Shown: positions 51,603 to 61,161 of the stretch, piece after piece | How the letters are laid out: every line of letters begins with the position of its first letter | How positions within the stretch are numbered: position 1 is the first letter of the stretch | Assembly: GCF_965215655.1 (NCBI RefSeq) | Contig: NZ_OZ244111.1 | Span: forward strand, 2,914,001 to 2,978,000 | Reading direction: 5' to 3' | Source: Nioella sp965215655 | GTDB taxonomy: Bacteria > Pseudomonadota > Alphaproteobacteria > Rhodobacterales > Rhodobacteraceae | DNA: 64,000 bases | Translations under genes and position numbers: made by a program | The notes under the pieces: model-generated | What the model was told of the DNA's origin: nothing | What the model saw: only the letters and a program-made list of their open reading frames with translations | Databases searched by the model: none

Positions 51603-53222
51603 ATGACCGACGTGACTGGATTGACCGCAGGCATGTACCTGACCCGCCTTCTGGCGCTTTACGGGGTGGATACGGTGTTCGGCATCCCCGGTGTGCATAC
51701 GGTGGAGCTCTATCGCGGCCTGCCCGGATCGGGCATTCGCCACGTGACGCCGCGCCATGAACAGGGCGCGGGGTTCATGGCCGATGGCTATGCGCGGGTC
51801 AGCGGGCGGCCCGGCGTGTGCTTCATCATCTCGGGCCCCGGCATGACCAATATCGCCACCGCCATGGGGCAGGCCTATGGCGATTCCATCCCGATGCTGG
51901 TGATCTCGGCTGTGAACTCCCATGGCCGCATGGGATCGGGCGAGGGCTGGCTGCATGAGTTGCCGAACCAGCAGGCGCTGGTCGCTGGCGTGTCGGCCTT
52001 TTCCCGCACGATCCACACGGTCGAGGAGCTGGCCCCGGCGCTGGCGCAGGCCTTCGCGGTCTTCGAGGGCGGCAGGCCGCGCCCTGTGCATCTGGAAATT
52101 CCCATCAACATCATGACCGCGCCTGCCGATCACCTGCCGCTGCCCAAAGCGCCCATGCGGATTGCGCGGGCGGCCCCCGACGCAAGCGCGCTGGCCGAGG
52201 CGGCAGAGCTGCTGAACGAGGCCGAGGCGCCGGTCATTCTGGCAGGCGGCGGCGCACGGAACGCGGTTGCATTGCGCGCGCTGGCCGAGGCGCTGGACGC
52301 CCCCGTTGTCATGACCGCCAATGCCCGTGGCCTGCTGCCGCCCGAGCATCCGCTTGGCGTGTCGCTGACCGCCTCGCAACCCGAAACGCGGGCGCTGGTG
52401 GCCAATGCCGACGTGGTGCTGGCGCTTGGGACCGAGATGGGGCGCACCGATTACGACATGTACGAGGATAACGGATTTCGCATTCATGGCCGCATGATCC
52501 GCGTGGATGTGGACCCGGTGCAGATGGCCCGCAGCGCCACGCCCGAGATCGGGATCGTGGCGGATGCCGCTGCCACCACCGCCGCCTTGCTGGAGCTTGC
52601 CACGCCCGACCAGCACAAGGATGGCGCGGCGAGGGCGATGGCGGCTTCAGCCGGGCGAATGGTGCTGGATGAGGCCATGCGCGGCGATCTGGCGATGCTG
52701 GACCTGATCCGCGATACGCTGCCCGATGTGGTCTTCATGGGTGACAGCAGCCAGGCGGTCTATGCGGGCAATCTGGGTTTTGCCAGCGCCAAACCCGGGC
52801 ATTACCACAGTTCCACCACCGGGTTCGGGACATTAGGCTACGGCCTGCCCGCCGGGATCGGCGCGCGGATTGCCAGTGGCGGGCCGGTCGTGGTGCTGTC
52901 AGGGGATGGCGGGTTCCAATTCTCCTCGCCCGAGATGGCCAGCGCGGTCGAGGCAGAGGCCCCGGTGATCGTCATGCTCTATGACAATTCCGGCTATGGC
53001 GAGATCAAGAGCTACATGATCGCCAAGCAGATCGGGACCGTGGGCGTGGACCTCTATACGCCTGACCTGAAGGCGCAGGCGGAGGCCAGCGGGTGGGCCG
53101 TGGCGCATGTCGCGGACCCTGCGGAGTTGCCTAAGCTGTTGACGAAAGCCGCCGCCGATACCCGCCCGACGATGATCTATTACACCGACACGCTGCGTGA
53201 GGCGTTTCAGGCGGCGCTCTGA
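51603..53222 (+). CDS. Thiamine diphosphate-dependent decarboxylase, AruI-like
   Basis: 539 residues, acetolactate-synthase fold. The catalytic Glu is in RHEQGAGFMADGYARVSGRPG and the ThDP motif is GDGGFQFSSPEMAS running to VMLYDN. Overall closest in memory to 5-guanidino-2-oxopentanoate decarboxylase (AruI) of the arginine transaminase route, which has the same FGIPGVHTVELYRGL opening; other 2-oxo acid decarboxylases are possible. The ATG at 51603 sits at the conserved start; the frame extends far upstream into the leader. No aruH is nearby. Its 3' end overlaps the convergent gene by 16 bases. Confidence 0.82.
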   Translation: MTDVTGLTAGMYLTRLLALYGVDTVFGIPGVHTVELYRGLPGSGIRHVTPRHEQGAGFMADGYARVSGRPGVCFIISGPGMTNIATAMGQAYGDSIPMLVISAVNSHGRMGSGEGWLHELPNQQALVAGVSAFSRTIHTVEELAPALAQAFAVFEGGRPRPVHLEIPINIMTAPADHLPLPKAPMRIARAAPDASALAEAAELLNEAEAPVILAGGGARNAVALRALAEALDAPVVMTANARGLLPPEHPLGVSLTASQPETRALVANADVVLALGTEMGRTDYDMYEDNGFRIHGRMIRVDVDPVQMARSATPEIGIVADAAATTAALLELATPDQHKDGAARAMAASAGRMVLDEAMRGDLAMLDLIRDTLPDVVFMGDSSQAVYAGNLGFASAKPGHYHSSTTGFGTLGYGLPAGIGARIASGGPVVVLSGDGGFQFSSPEMASAVEAEAPVIVMLYDNSGYGEIKSYMIAKQIGTVGVDLYTPDLKAQAEASGWAVAHVADPAELPKLLTKAAADTRPTMIYYTDTLREAFQAAL

Positions 53223-54151
53223 CCCCGCCCATGCGGCGCTGACCAGTCGATGACCGGCCCCGCCGGTACGATGCCAAGCGGGTTGCGCAGGTCTGACGGG
53301 GAAAAATAGCCCTGTTTGTAGATGTCGAAACGCACCGTGTCTGCCACGCCGGGCATGGCATAAATCTCGCGCGCATAGGCCCAGAGATTGGGGTAATCCA
53401 TCAGCCGCCTTATGTTGCATTTGAAGGCGTAGTGATAGGCCACGTCGAAGCGGGCGAGTGTGGGGAAGAGCCGGATATCGGCCTCGGTGAACCTCTCGCC
53501 CATCAGATAACGGTTCGTCGCCAGATGCGCCTCGATCTCATCGAGCAGCGCGAAAACCTGCGTCACCGCCTCATCATAGGCGGCTTGGGTCTTGGCGAAC
53601 CCGGCGCGATAGACGCCGTTGTTCACGTCTCGGTAGATGTGGGCGTTCCATGCCTCGATACCGTCGCGCAAGGATTCCGGTGCGAAATCGGGGCCGGGGA
53701 AGGCGTCGTTCAGCATCCGCACGATATCGGCGCTTTCATTGGACACCGGCTGGCGCGTTTCGCGGTCCCACAGAAGCGGCACGGTGATGCGCCCGGTGAA
53801 AGGCTGCGGCGAGCGGGCATAGACCTGATGCAGCGCGGTGACGCCAAGGTCCGGGTCCGCGTATTCACCATCTGTGTCGAAGACCCACCCGTCCGGTGTT
53901 CGGCGCGGGCGGGCATAGGCCACGGAAATCGCTCCTTCCAGCCCTTTCAAAGCGCGGATCAACAGCGCCCGATGCGCCCAGGGGCAGTTCCACGCGGCAT
54001 AGAGGTGATAGCGCCCCGGATCGGGGGTGAAGGGGCCATCCCGAGTGATCCAGTTGCGGATCGTCGTCTTCTGTCGCTGAAATTTGCCGTCTTCGGACGT
54101 GTTCGGGCCGGGGTCTTCGGCGTGGTAAATCCCGTCGATCATCAGGCCCAT
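53207..54151 (-). CDS. Glutathionyl-hydroquinone reductase (Xi-class glutathione transferase)
   Basis: 314 residues. The N-terminal thioredoxin domain holds WNCPWAHRALL, the Xi-class Cys-Pro-Trp-Ala active site, and the C-terminal all-helical domain runs from EAWNAHIYRDVNNGVYRAGFA to FDVAYHYAFKCNIRRL. Reduces glutathionyl-hydroquinones with GSH. AAAGGAGA precedes the ATG at 54151 (54142 is the alternative). Confidence 0.9.
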   Translation of the reverse strand: MGLMIDGIYHAEDPGPNTSEDGKFQRQKTTIRNWITRDGPFTPDPGRYHLYAAWNCPWAHRALLIRALKGLEGAISVAYARPRRTPDGWVFDTDGEYADPDLGVTALHQVYARSPQPFTGRITVPLLWDRETRQPVSNESADIVRMLNDAFPGPDFAPESLRDGIEAWNAHIYRDVNNGVYRAGFAKTQAAYDEAVTQVFALLDEIEAHLATNRYLMGERFTEADIRLFPTLARFDVAYHYAFKCNIRRLMDYPNLWAYAREIYAMPGVADTVRFDIYKQGYFSPSDLRNPLGIVPAGPVIDWSAPHGRGQSAA

Positions 54152-54340
54152 GGGTGGTCTCCTTTCATGTCGCTTCCAACCTAGCTGCACTGATCGCGTG
54201 ATCAAGCGCCGCCTCTGAACAGGCCCTGTGCGTCAGAATGACGGCACGGAAGGTTAGAGAATTGGCGCGATCTGCAAGTGACATGCGGCGGGGGCGTTCC
54301 TACCTATCCTGAAAGCCCCAATGCAAATTCGAGGATGACC

Positions 54341-54802
54341 ATGCGGTTCACGGTAAACGGTGTCCCCCGAGAGGTGGATGTAGAAGGCGACATGCCCTTG
54401 CTGTGGGTGCTCAGGGACGAACTGGGGATCACGAGCGTCAAATATGGCTGCGGCATCGCCCAATGCGGGGCCTGCACCGTGCATGTGGACGGGATTGCCA
54501 TGCGGTCCTGCCAATTGCCTGCGGACAGTCTGGAAGGGGCTCAAATCACCACGCTGGAAGGTTTGGCATCGGGCGAGGCCCTGCACGCAGTGCAGGAGGC
54601 GTGGATCGCTCATCAGGTCGCGCAATGCGGCTATTGCCAGTCGGGGCAGATGATGCAGGCCGCCGATCTGCTGGCCACCGTGCCGGAGCCCACGGATGCC
54701 GACATTGACGATTTCATGGGCGGCAACCTCTGCCGCTGCGGCACTTACCCGCGCATCCGCGCTGCCATTCACGACGCCGCCGCGCGTCTGCGGGAGGGCT
54801 GA
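54341..54802 (+). CDS. Molybdenum hydroxylase small [2Fe-2S] subunit (IorA-like)
   Basis: 153 residues. Plant-type ferredoxin cluster CGIAQCGACTVHVDG near residues 36-50, a fourth Cys in RSCQLP, and the second cluster CGYCQSGQ ... CRCGTYPR. No signal peptide, so it is probably carried out with the Tat-exported large subunit or assembled in the cytosol. ATG at 54341 has GAGG six bases upstream; 54335 is too close to it. Three bases before the large-subunit gene. Confidence 0.92.
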   Translation: MRFTVNGVPREVDVEGDMPLLWVLRDELGITSVKYGCGIAQCGACTVHVDGIAMRSCQLPADSLEGAQITTLEGLASGEALHAVQEAWIAHQVAQCGYCQSGQMMQAADLLATVPEPTDADIDDFMGGNLCRCGTYPRIRAAIHDAAARLREG

Positions 54803-54805
54803 GCC

Positions 54806-57040
54806 ATGTCGCGTGTTGGAACGATTGCCCGCCGCAGTTTCCTCATTGGCTCCGCCGTGCTGGCGGGCGGGGTGGCCTTCGGCATATACACCGTGCGTCG
54901 CCCGCATGAGAACCCATTGGAGGCAGGGCTGGCCGAGGGCGAAGTCACCTTTAACCCCTGGGTTCTGGTCGGGCCCGAGCGGATCACCCTGATCACCCCC
55001 CATGCGGATGTGGGGCAAGGTGTGGCGCATATGCAGGCCATGCTGCTGGCCGAGGAAATGCGGCTGGAGCCGGGGCAATTCGAGATCAGCTTCGGCGACC
55101 CGTCGCCGGCCTATTGGAACACGGCCATGGGCGAGGAGGGCGCGCCCTTCCTGTCCAGCGACCAGGGCTTTGCCGCGCGCACGACCCGCACGGCCATGGG
55201 GGCCGTCATGAAGGTCCTGGGGATGCAGGTGACGGGTGGCTCCACCTCGACGCCGGACAGTTTCGAAAAGCTGCGGCAGGCGGGTGCGATGGCGCGGGAA
55301 ACGCTGCGCCGCGCGGGCGAGATCCGCACCTCGATCCCCATGGACCAGCTGCGCTGCGAGTCTGGCGCGGTGGTGCTGACCGACGGCACCCGCATTCCCT
55401 ATACGGAGCTTTCCGCGCAGGCCGCGACAATCGACCCGGTCGAGGACGCGCCCCTGACGCCACGAGCCGAATGGCGGCTCATCGGGCAGGAGACGGAGCG
55501 GCTCGATATCGTTGCGAAGTCGACCGGGCAGCAGGTCTACGGGATTGATGTTTCGGTTCCCGGCATGGTCCACGCCGCCGTGCGGGTGAACCCGCGCCGG
55601 GGCGTGCTGAACGGCTATGATGCCAGCACCACGCGCGCCATGCGCGGGGTGTCGGACGTTGTCGAAGTGACGAATGGTGTGGCCGTTATTGCCGACAACA
55701 CCTGGCGCGCCTTTCAGGCGGTGAACGCGGTAGACTGTGACTGGGGGCCCGCCCCCTACCCCGCCGAGCAGGCCGATCACTGGGCCGAGGTGGCCGCCAG
55801 CTTCACCGGGGACCGGCTCGACCGGGAATGGCGGGCCGATGGTGACGTGGAGGCGGCGCTGAGCGGCGATGTGATCGAGGCCGAGTATCGCGCGCCTTAC
55901 GTGGCGCACCAGCCGCTGGAGCCTTTGAATGCCATTGTTCGTGTGACGGAGGCAGGCGCAGAGGTCTGGACCGGCCACCAGATGCCGCGTTTCCTGCAAC
56001 AGCAGGTGGCGGCGATCACCGGGCATGAGGCCGATCAGGTGACGCTTCACAACCAGTTTTCGGGCGGCAGTTTCGGCCACCGGCTGGAGTTCGAGCCTGT
56101 ACGGCTTGCCACTGAAATCGCCCTGCAGATGCCCGGCGTGCCGGTCAAGCTGACCCTTCAGAGGGAAGAGGATTTCGCCCAGGACTTCCCCCGCCAGATC
56201 GGCATGGCGCGCGGGCGCGGCGCGGTGGCGGGTGGCCAGGTGCAGGCTGCTGATATCCAGATCGCGACCGTGTCGTCCTCACGCAGCCAGATGGGGCGCA
56301 TCGGGCAGAACGTACCGGGTGCCGACAGCCAGATCCCGGCAGGTGTGTGGAACGCGCCCTATGCGATCCCGTCCTACCGGGTGCGCGCCTACGCGGTGCC
56401 GGGGCTTGCGCCGACCTCGTCCTGGCGCTCTGTCGGGGCGTCCTCGGGCGGTTTCTTTGGCGAGAGTTTCCTAGACGAGTTGATCCACGCGGCGGGGGCC
56501 GATCCGCTTGCCGAACGGCTGCGGCTGGCCAATGACCCGCGCGCGGTGGCGGTGCTGGAGGCCGTGGCCGAGATGTCGGGCTGGGGCCGGTCCCCGGGCG
56601 AAAACCGGGGGCTTGGCGTGGCCATGGTGGAAAGCTTCGGCGTGCCCACGGCAGAGGTGATCGAGGTCGAAAACACCGCAGGCGGCATCCGCATCCACGA
56701 CGTCTGGGTCGCGGCAGAGGTCGGTACGGTGGTGGACCCGATTGCCTTCGAAAACCAGGTGCAGGGCGGCGTGATCTGGGGCCTTGGCCACGCGATCAAC
56801 TGCGAGATCACCTATGCGGACGGCATGGCGGAACAGTCGAACTATGACTGGCACGACGGCATGCGCATCTGGCAGGCGCCTCGGATCACCGTTCGCGGCG
56901 TGGAACTGGGCGGCCCCGTGCGCGGTATAGGGGAACCGCCGGTACCCCCTGCCGCCCCGGCGCTGGCAAACGCGATCTTTGCCGCCACCGGTCAGCGCCT
57001 GCGGGAGATGCCGTTTAACAGGGCCATGGATTTCGTCTGA
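54806..57040 (+). CDS. Molybdenum hydroxylase large subunit (IorB/aldehyde oxidase type), Tat signal
   Basis: 744 residues. N-terminal ARRSFLIGSAVLAGGVAFG is a twin-arginine signal or anchor. The molybdopterin domain shows TPHADVGQGVAHMQAMLLAEE, SGGSFGHRLEFEP and the catalytic Glu in RGIGEPPVPPAAPALANAI. With the small subunit this is the two-component isoquinoline-oxidoreductase/aldehyde-dehydrogenase type that lacks an FAD subunit and passes electrons to a cytochrome. Substrate unknown; none of the neighbours helps. Confidence 0.9.
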   Translation: MSRVGTIARRSFLIGSAVLAGGVAFGIYTVRRPHENPLEAGLAEGEVTFNPWVLVGPERITLITPHADVGQGVAHMQAMLLAEEMRLEPGQFEISFGDPSPAYWNTAMGEEGAPFLSSDQGFAARTTRTAMGAVMKVLGMQVTGGSTSTPDSFEKLRQAGAMARETLRRAGEIRTSIPMDQLRCESGAVVLTDGTRIPYTELSAQAATIDPVEDAPLTPRAEWRLIGQETERLDIVAKSTGQQVYGIDVSVPGMVHAAVRVNPRRGVLNGYDASTTRAMRGVSDVVEVTNGVAVIADNTWRAFQAVNAVDCDWGPAPYPAEQADHWAEVAASFTGDRLDREWRADGDVEAALSGDVIEAEYRAPYVAHQPLEPLNAIVRVTEAGAEVWTGHQMPRFLQQQVAAITGHEADQVTLHNQFSGGSFGHRLEFEPVRLATEIALQMPGVPVKLTLQREEDFAQDFPRQIGMARGRGAVAGGQVQAADIQIATVSSSRSQMGRIGQNVPGADSQIPAGVWNAPYAIPSYRVRAYAVPGLAPTSSWRSVGASSGGFFGESFLDELIHAAGADPLAERLRLANDPRAVAVLEAVAEMSGWGRSPGENRGLGVAMVESFGVPTAEVIEVENTAGGIRIHDVWVAAEVGTVVDPIAFENQVQGGVIWGLGHAINCEITYADGMAEQSNYDWHDGMRIWQAPRITVRGVELGGPVRGIGEPPVPPAAPALANAIFAATGQRLREMPFNRAMDFV

Positions 57041-57132
57041 CGCGCGGAACACGCTTCGACGCAGGACGAAGCGTCCGCTATTGACCTTCCCCGCCCCGCC
57101 CTGTCTGGTGCGCGGGGAAGGAGCCCCCTGAT

Positions 57133-58038
57133 ATGACCCCCAACATCACCCGCGCAAGCTGGCTCATGATCCTCGTGCTAGGCCTGACCTGGGGTGCGAC
57201 CTTCATGGTGATCGAGATCGCCCTGCGCGGTATCACGCCCTTCTGGCTCGCCGCAGCGCGGATTGGCTTTGCAGCGGCACTGATGACGGCGGTCTGGCTG
57301 GCGCGCGGCGGGCGGCTCTTTCTGGAAGCGACGCGGGACTGGCCTGCCATGGTCATCATCGGGGCGCTGAGTTCCGCCGTGCCCTTCATGCTGCTCAGTT
57401 GGGGCCAGCAATACACCACTTCGGGGTTCGCGGGCGTGTCGATGGCGGCTGTGGCGCTGATGGTGCTGCCCCTGGCGCATGTGATGGTGCCGGGCGAGCG
57501 GATGACGCTGCGCCGGACCGCCGGGTTCCTGATCGGCTTTGCGGGGGTCGTGGTGCTGATCGGGGCGCAGGCCTTTTCCTCGACCGGGGCGTCGCTGGAA
57601 CCTTTCGGGCGGCTCGCCTGCCTTGGGGCGGCGGGGTGCTATGCGCTGAGTTCCGTGTGGATGCGCCGCTTGCCCGCGATTGATCCGATCGGGCTGGCGA
57701 CCGTATTGCTGATCTTCGGGGCGGCGATGGTATTGCCTGCTGCATGGATCATCGAAGGACCACCGCCGCTGGTGGATGGGCAGACACTGGCCGTGCTGGC
57801 GCTGCTTGGGCTGGTGCCGACCGCAGCAGCCAATATCCTGCGGGTCGTGGTGATCCGCACGGCGGGCCCCACCTTCATGAGCCTGACGAACTATATCGTG
57901 CCGGTCTGTTCCGTGGTGCTTGGCGCGTTGGTGCTGGCCGAGCCGCTGCCGCCCTCGCTGCTATGGGCGCTGGCGCTGATCCTTGCGGGTGTGTTTCTGA
58001 GCCAATGGGGCGCGTTGAAACGGCTGTTCGGCGGCTGA
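57133..58038 (+). CDS. EamA/DMT family transporter
   Basis: 301 residues, ten predicted membrane helices in two EamA repeats (MILVLGLTWGATFMVIEIALRGITPFWLAAARIGFAA; second repeat from about 150). Exports or exchanges small metabolites. GGGGAAGGAG precedes the ATG. A hairpin (57051-57074) separates it from the hydroxylase genes. Confidence 0.9.
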   Translation: MTPNITRASWLMILVLGLTWGATFMVIEIALRGITPFWLAAARIGFAAALMTAVWLARGGRLFLEATRDWPAMVIIGALSSAVPFMLLSWGQQYTTSGFAGVSMAAVALMVLPLAHVMVPGERMTLRRTAGFLIGFAGVVVLIGAQAFSSTGASLEPFGRLACLGAAGCYALSSVWMRRLPAIDPIGLATVLLIFGAAMVLPAAWIIEGPPPLVDGQTLAVLALLGLVPTAAANILRVVVIRTAGPTFMSLTNYIVPVCSVVLGALVLAEPLPPSLLWALALILAGVFLSQWGALKRLFGG

Positions 58039-58050
58039 TCCGACGCTCGA

Positions 58051-58081
58051 TTCGGAGGAAACCCCTAAATTGTGCTATAAT
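58051..58081 (+). promoter_or_regulatory. Sigma-70-type promoter for the mini-secretin gene
   Basis: Extended -10 TGCTATAAT with consensus TATAAT at 58076-58081; TTCGGA at 58051 is a weak -35 at 19 bases. The start codon is 32 bases downstream with AAGGAGG in between. Confidence 0.6.
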
Positions 58082-58112
58082 GGTTTCTTTCTCGTCGAGA
58101 AGGAGGACGTTC

Positions 58113-58754
58113 ATGCACCGTCGTCTGTTTTCTGCCGGGCTGGTTGCGGGGGCTGTTTCAGGGCTGGCCACGCCGTCCCTCGCATTTCCCGTTCCGAACG
58201 CATATCTGAACGATCTAGAGGAAGAGCAAGCCATTGATCTTCTGCAAATTCCAAACCTCAGACGCCTGCGAACGCTGTTCAGAGACGCGCCCAGGGTCCT
58301 GCGGGAGGTTGATCTGGCAGGCACTGGCGGACCCGGACTGTCCCTGATCCTGACCCCGGATCTGAACACGCAACAAGGCACGATCCGGCTGAACATCCGC
58401 GGGGAAATCAAGGACATCTCCCGCCCTCTGCTGACCTCTGACGGAACGGCTGCCGGGGCGCCGCGTGTGGGCGACACCTATCTGGAGTTTTCGGGCAATG
58501 TCTATGCCACTGGCGATCCCGGCATTCTGGTTCGCAGGGCGCGAACACAAGTGACCGTGCGCGATGGCGAGACCCTGATTGTCGGCGGGCTGATGCATCA
58601 GGTGCCGGAAAATGGGGTGACAACCGACCTGTCGCTGCCGTTCCTTGGGGAACTGCCGGTCATAGGCCACGCGTTCCGGTCAAGCGCCAATACCAATCGG
58701 CACAGTGAATTGGTGATCTTTATCACGGCGCGGCTGGTGCGCCCCGAAGACTAG
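58113..58754 (+). CDS. Orphan secretin-domain protein (short)
   Basis: 213 residues with a Sec signal peptide (LVAGAVSGLATPSLAF). The rest matches only the C-terminal secretin core of type II/III/IV secretion systems: LSLILTPDLNTQQGTIRLNIRGEIKDI, TQVTVRDGETLIVGGLMHQ, LPFLGELPVIGHAFRSS, HSELVIFITARLV. N-domains and the long beta-barrel N-half are missing, so it is less than half of a normal secretin, yet the frame is intact with its own promoter and ribosome site. No secretion genes are nearby. Confidence 0.82.
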   Translation: MHRRLFSAGLVAGAVSGLATPSLAFPVPNAYLNDLEEEQAIDLLQIPNLRRLRTLFRDAPRVLREVDLAGTGGPGLSLILTPDLNTQQGTIRLNIRGEIKDISRPLLTSDGTAAGAPRVGDTYLEFSGNVYATGDPGILVRRARTQVTVRDGETLIVGGLMHQVPENGVTTDLSLPFLGELPVIGHAFRSSANTNRHSELVIFITARLVRPED

Positions 58755-58756
58755 GA

Positions 58757-60100
58757 TCAGACGACGGATTCCACCGCTGCCACAACCTCGCCCACGACAT
58801 TGCGCAACAGGCCCTCGTCTTCGCATTCCGCCATGACGCGGATCAGCGGCTCGGTCCCCGATTTGCGGATCAGGAGCCGACCCGAGCCTCCCAGCCGCGC
58901 CTCTGCCTCGGCGATGGCCTGCTGTACCCCGGCCTCTTCCAGCGGGGTCTGCCCGGCGGAAAAGCGGACATTTTGCAACAGCTGCGGGACACGTTCAAAG
59001 CTGCGGGCAAGCTCGCTCGCACGTTTTCCGGTGCGCGTCATCTCGGCCAGGAATTGCAGACCCGCAATCAGACCGTCGCCGGTGGTGGCAAAGTCGGTCA
59101 TCACGATATGGCCCGACTGCTCACCGCCCAGGTTCAGCCCGTGTTGGCGCATTGCCTCGACCACGTAGCGGTCGCCCACGGGGGTGCGGTGCAGGTTGAT
59201 CGCGCGTTCCGCAAGGTAGCGTTCCAGCCCGAGGTTCGACATAACCGTCGCGGCCAGCGTGTGGCCTTTCAGGCGACCCTCTTCGGCCCATCTGTTGGCG
59301 AAGAGCGCCATGATCTGGTCGCCATCCGCCACCTCGCCACGCTCGTCGATGATCACCACCCGGTCGGCGTCACCATCAAGGCAGATGCCTACATCAGCCC
59401 GCGTTTCGCGGATCATCGCCTGCGCGGCGGCGGGTTTGGTCGAGCCCACGCCATCGTTGATGTTGAAGCCGTTGGGGGCGACGCCGAGCGGGATCACCTC
59501 GGCCCCCAGTTCCCACAGCACCTCGGGCGCGGCCTTGTAAGCGGCGCCGTTGGCGCAATCTATCACCACGCGCAGCCCGTCGAGGCTAAGCCCATGCGGG
59601 AAGGTGCCCTTGACCCGCTCCACATAGCGTGACCGACCGTCGTCGATCCGCTTGGCGCGGCCGATGTTTTCCGCCTGCGCAGGCTGGATCTCGGAAAAGA
59701 CCAGCTCTTCGATTTCCTTCTCGGCCTCATCCGAAAGTTTGAACCCATCGGGGCCAAAAAACTTGATGCCATTGTCGGTGGCCGGGTTGTGGCTGGCGGA
59801 AATCATCACCCCTAGATCGGCGCGCATCGACGTGGTCAACAACCCCACGGCGGGCGTCGGCACCGGGCCCAGAAGCAGCACGTTCATGCCGGTCGAGGTC
59901 AGCCCCGCCGTCAGCGCGTTCTCGATCATGTAGCCCGACAGCCGCGTGTCCTTGCCGATCACCACCCGGTGGCCGGGGCTTTGGTCGCGGCGAAAATAGC
60001 GCCCTGCTGCGGCCCCCAGTTTCAGCGCCAGTTCCGCCGTCATCGGGTAGCTGTTGGCGCGGCCACGCACGCCGTCGGTGCCGAAGAGTTTGCGAGTCAT
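58757..60100 (-). CDS. glmM: Phosphoglucosamine mutase
   Basis: 447 residues, converts glucosamine-6-P to glucosamine-1-P for UDP-GlcNAc. MTRKLFGTDGVRGRAN, the phosphoserine loop ISASHNPATDNGIKFFGPDG, the metal loop CLDGDADRVVIID and the C-terminal RKSGTEPLIRVM are all present. Stop lies two bases after the convergent secretin stop; start overlaps folP by four bases. Confidence 0.96.
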   Translation of the reverse strand: MTRKLFGTDGVRGRANSYPMTAELALKLGAAAGRYFRRDQSPGHRVVIGKDTRLSGYMIENALTAGLTSTGMNVLLLGPVPTPAVGLLTTSMRADLGVMISASHNPATDNGIKFFGPDGFKLSDEAEKEIEELVFSEIQPAQAENIGRAKRIDDGRSRYVERVKGTFPHGLSLDGLRVVIDCANGAAYKAAPEVLWELGAEVIPLGVAPNGFNINDGVGSTKPAAAQAMIRETRADVGICLDGDADRVVIIDERGEVADGDQIMALFANRWAEEGRLKGHTLAATVMSNLGLERYLAERAINLHRTPVGDRYVVEAMRQHGLNLGGEQSGHIVMTDFATTGDGLIAGLQFLAEMTRTGKRASELARSFERVPQLLQNVRFSAGQTPLEEAGVQQAIAEAEARLGGSGRLLIRKSGTEPLIRVMAECEDEGLLRNVVGEVVAAVESVV

Positions 60101-61110
60101 GCCTGTCCTTTTTCCGCCGCGCGCCAGAGCGCGATCATTTGCCTGTGTACTTCTGTATCATGAACCCGCAGCATCTGGACCCCCTGCCCAAGCGCCCATA
60201 GGCCGATTGCTGCCGATGCGGGGCCTCTGTCGTGAGGATCGGGGATATTGCCGATGCGCCCGATGCTGGCCTTGCGCGACACGCCAAGCAGGATCGGGCA
60301 GCCAAGCGCGTGAAAGAGCGATATGCGCCCGATCAGCGCCAGGTTGTGCGGATCGCGCTTACCAAAGCCGATGCCGGGATCGACGAGGATTTTTCCACGC
60401 GGGATACCGTCGACCTCGGCTGCGGCGACGGATGTTTCAAGGCTGTCATAAACGTCGAGCAACGCGTCGGAGTAATCCGGGTTGTCCTGCATGGTTTCGG
60501 GCAGGCCCTGCGCGTGCATCAGGCAAACGGGTGCACCGGTGTCTGCCGCCAGCGCTTGCATTCCCTTGTCGAAGGTGAAGGCCGAGACATCGTTGATCAA
60601 CTGCGCCCCTGCGGACAAAGCGGCCCGCGCCACCGCGGCCTTGCGGGTGTCGATGGAAATGGGCGTGCCAATGCCTTCCGCGCGGATCGCGGCGATGACC
60701 GGCGCGGTGCGGGCGATTTCCTCGTCCACTGGCACTTCGGCGGCGCCGGGGCGGGTGCTTTCTCCACCGAGGTCGAGGATATGCGCGCCTTCGTCCAGCA
60801 TCCGGCGCACCTGCGCCATGGCGGCCTCGGGATTGTTGAACTCGCCGCCATCCGAGAAGCTGTCCGGCGTCAGGTTCAGGATGCCCATGATGCGCGGCAC
60901 GTCCAGCGTCAGCCCGGCAATCGACGCGCGTGGCGCGGTCAGGCGGGTCAGTACCTGCGACGGCACCGCATCGGCGGGGATCACTCGCGGGGGGGCGTGG
61001 CGCGACAGCTCCTCCACATGGGTGAACCAGGCCCAGGTTCCCGCCAGAGGCAAGGCGGCGGCAGGCCGGGCCGGGTCGGTCTGAGCAATCGGGCGATAAT
61101 AGAGCGTCAT
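60097..61110 (-). CDS. folP: Dihydropteroate synthase
   Basis: 337 residues. Core motifs MGILNLTPDSFSDGG, LDLGGESTRPGA, ISIDTRKAAVA and VDPGIGFGK are clear. About 65 extra N-terminal residues precede the TIM barrel, common in this order. ATG at 61110 has AGGAGGCG upstream. Joins 4-aminobenzoate to the pterin in folate synthesis (sulfonamide target). Coupled to glmM. Confidence 0.95.
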   Translation of the reverse strand: MTLYYRPIAQTDPARPAAALPLAGTWAWFTHVEELSRHAPPRVIPADAVPSQVLTRLTAPRASIAGLTLDVPRIMGILNLTPDSFSDGGEFNNPEAAMAQVRRMLDEGAHILDLGGESTRPGAAEVPVDEEIARTAPVIAAIRAEGIGTPISIDTRKAAVARAALSAGAQLINDVSAFTFDKGMQALAADTGAPVCLMHAQGLPETMQDNPDYSDALLDVYDSLETSVAAAEVDGIPRGKILVDPGIGFGKRDPHNLALIGRISLFHALGCPILLGVSRKASIGRIGNIPDPHDRGPASAAIGLWALGQGVQMLRVHDTEVHRQMIALWRAAEKGQA

Positions 61111-61161
61111 CGGCGCCTCCTTTGGCGTCCCGATACCGTCATGGGGCCTTGCGGGCAAGGC

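Noticed and set aside
57051..57074. Hairpin ACGCTTCG/CGAAGCGT as terminator of the hydroxylase genes
   Set aside because: The 8-bp stem is real, but no T-tract follows and the loop is 8 bases; not strong enough to list as a terminator.
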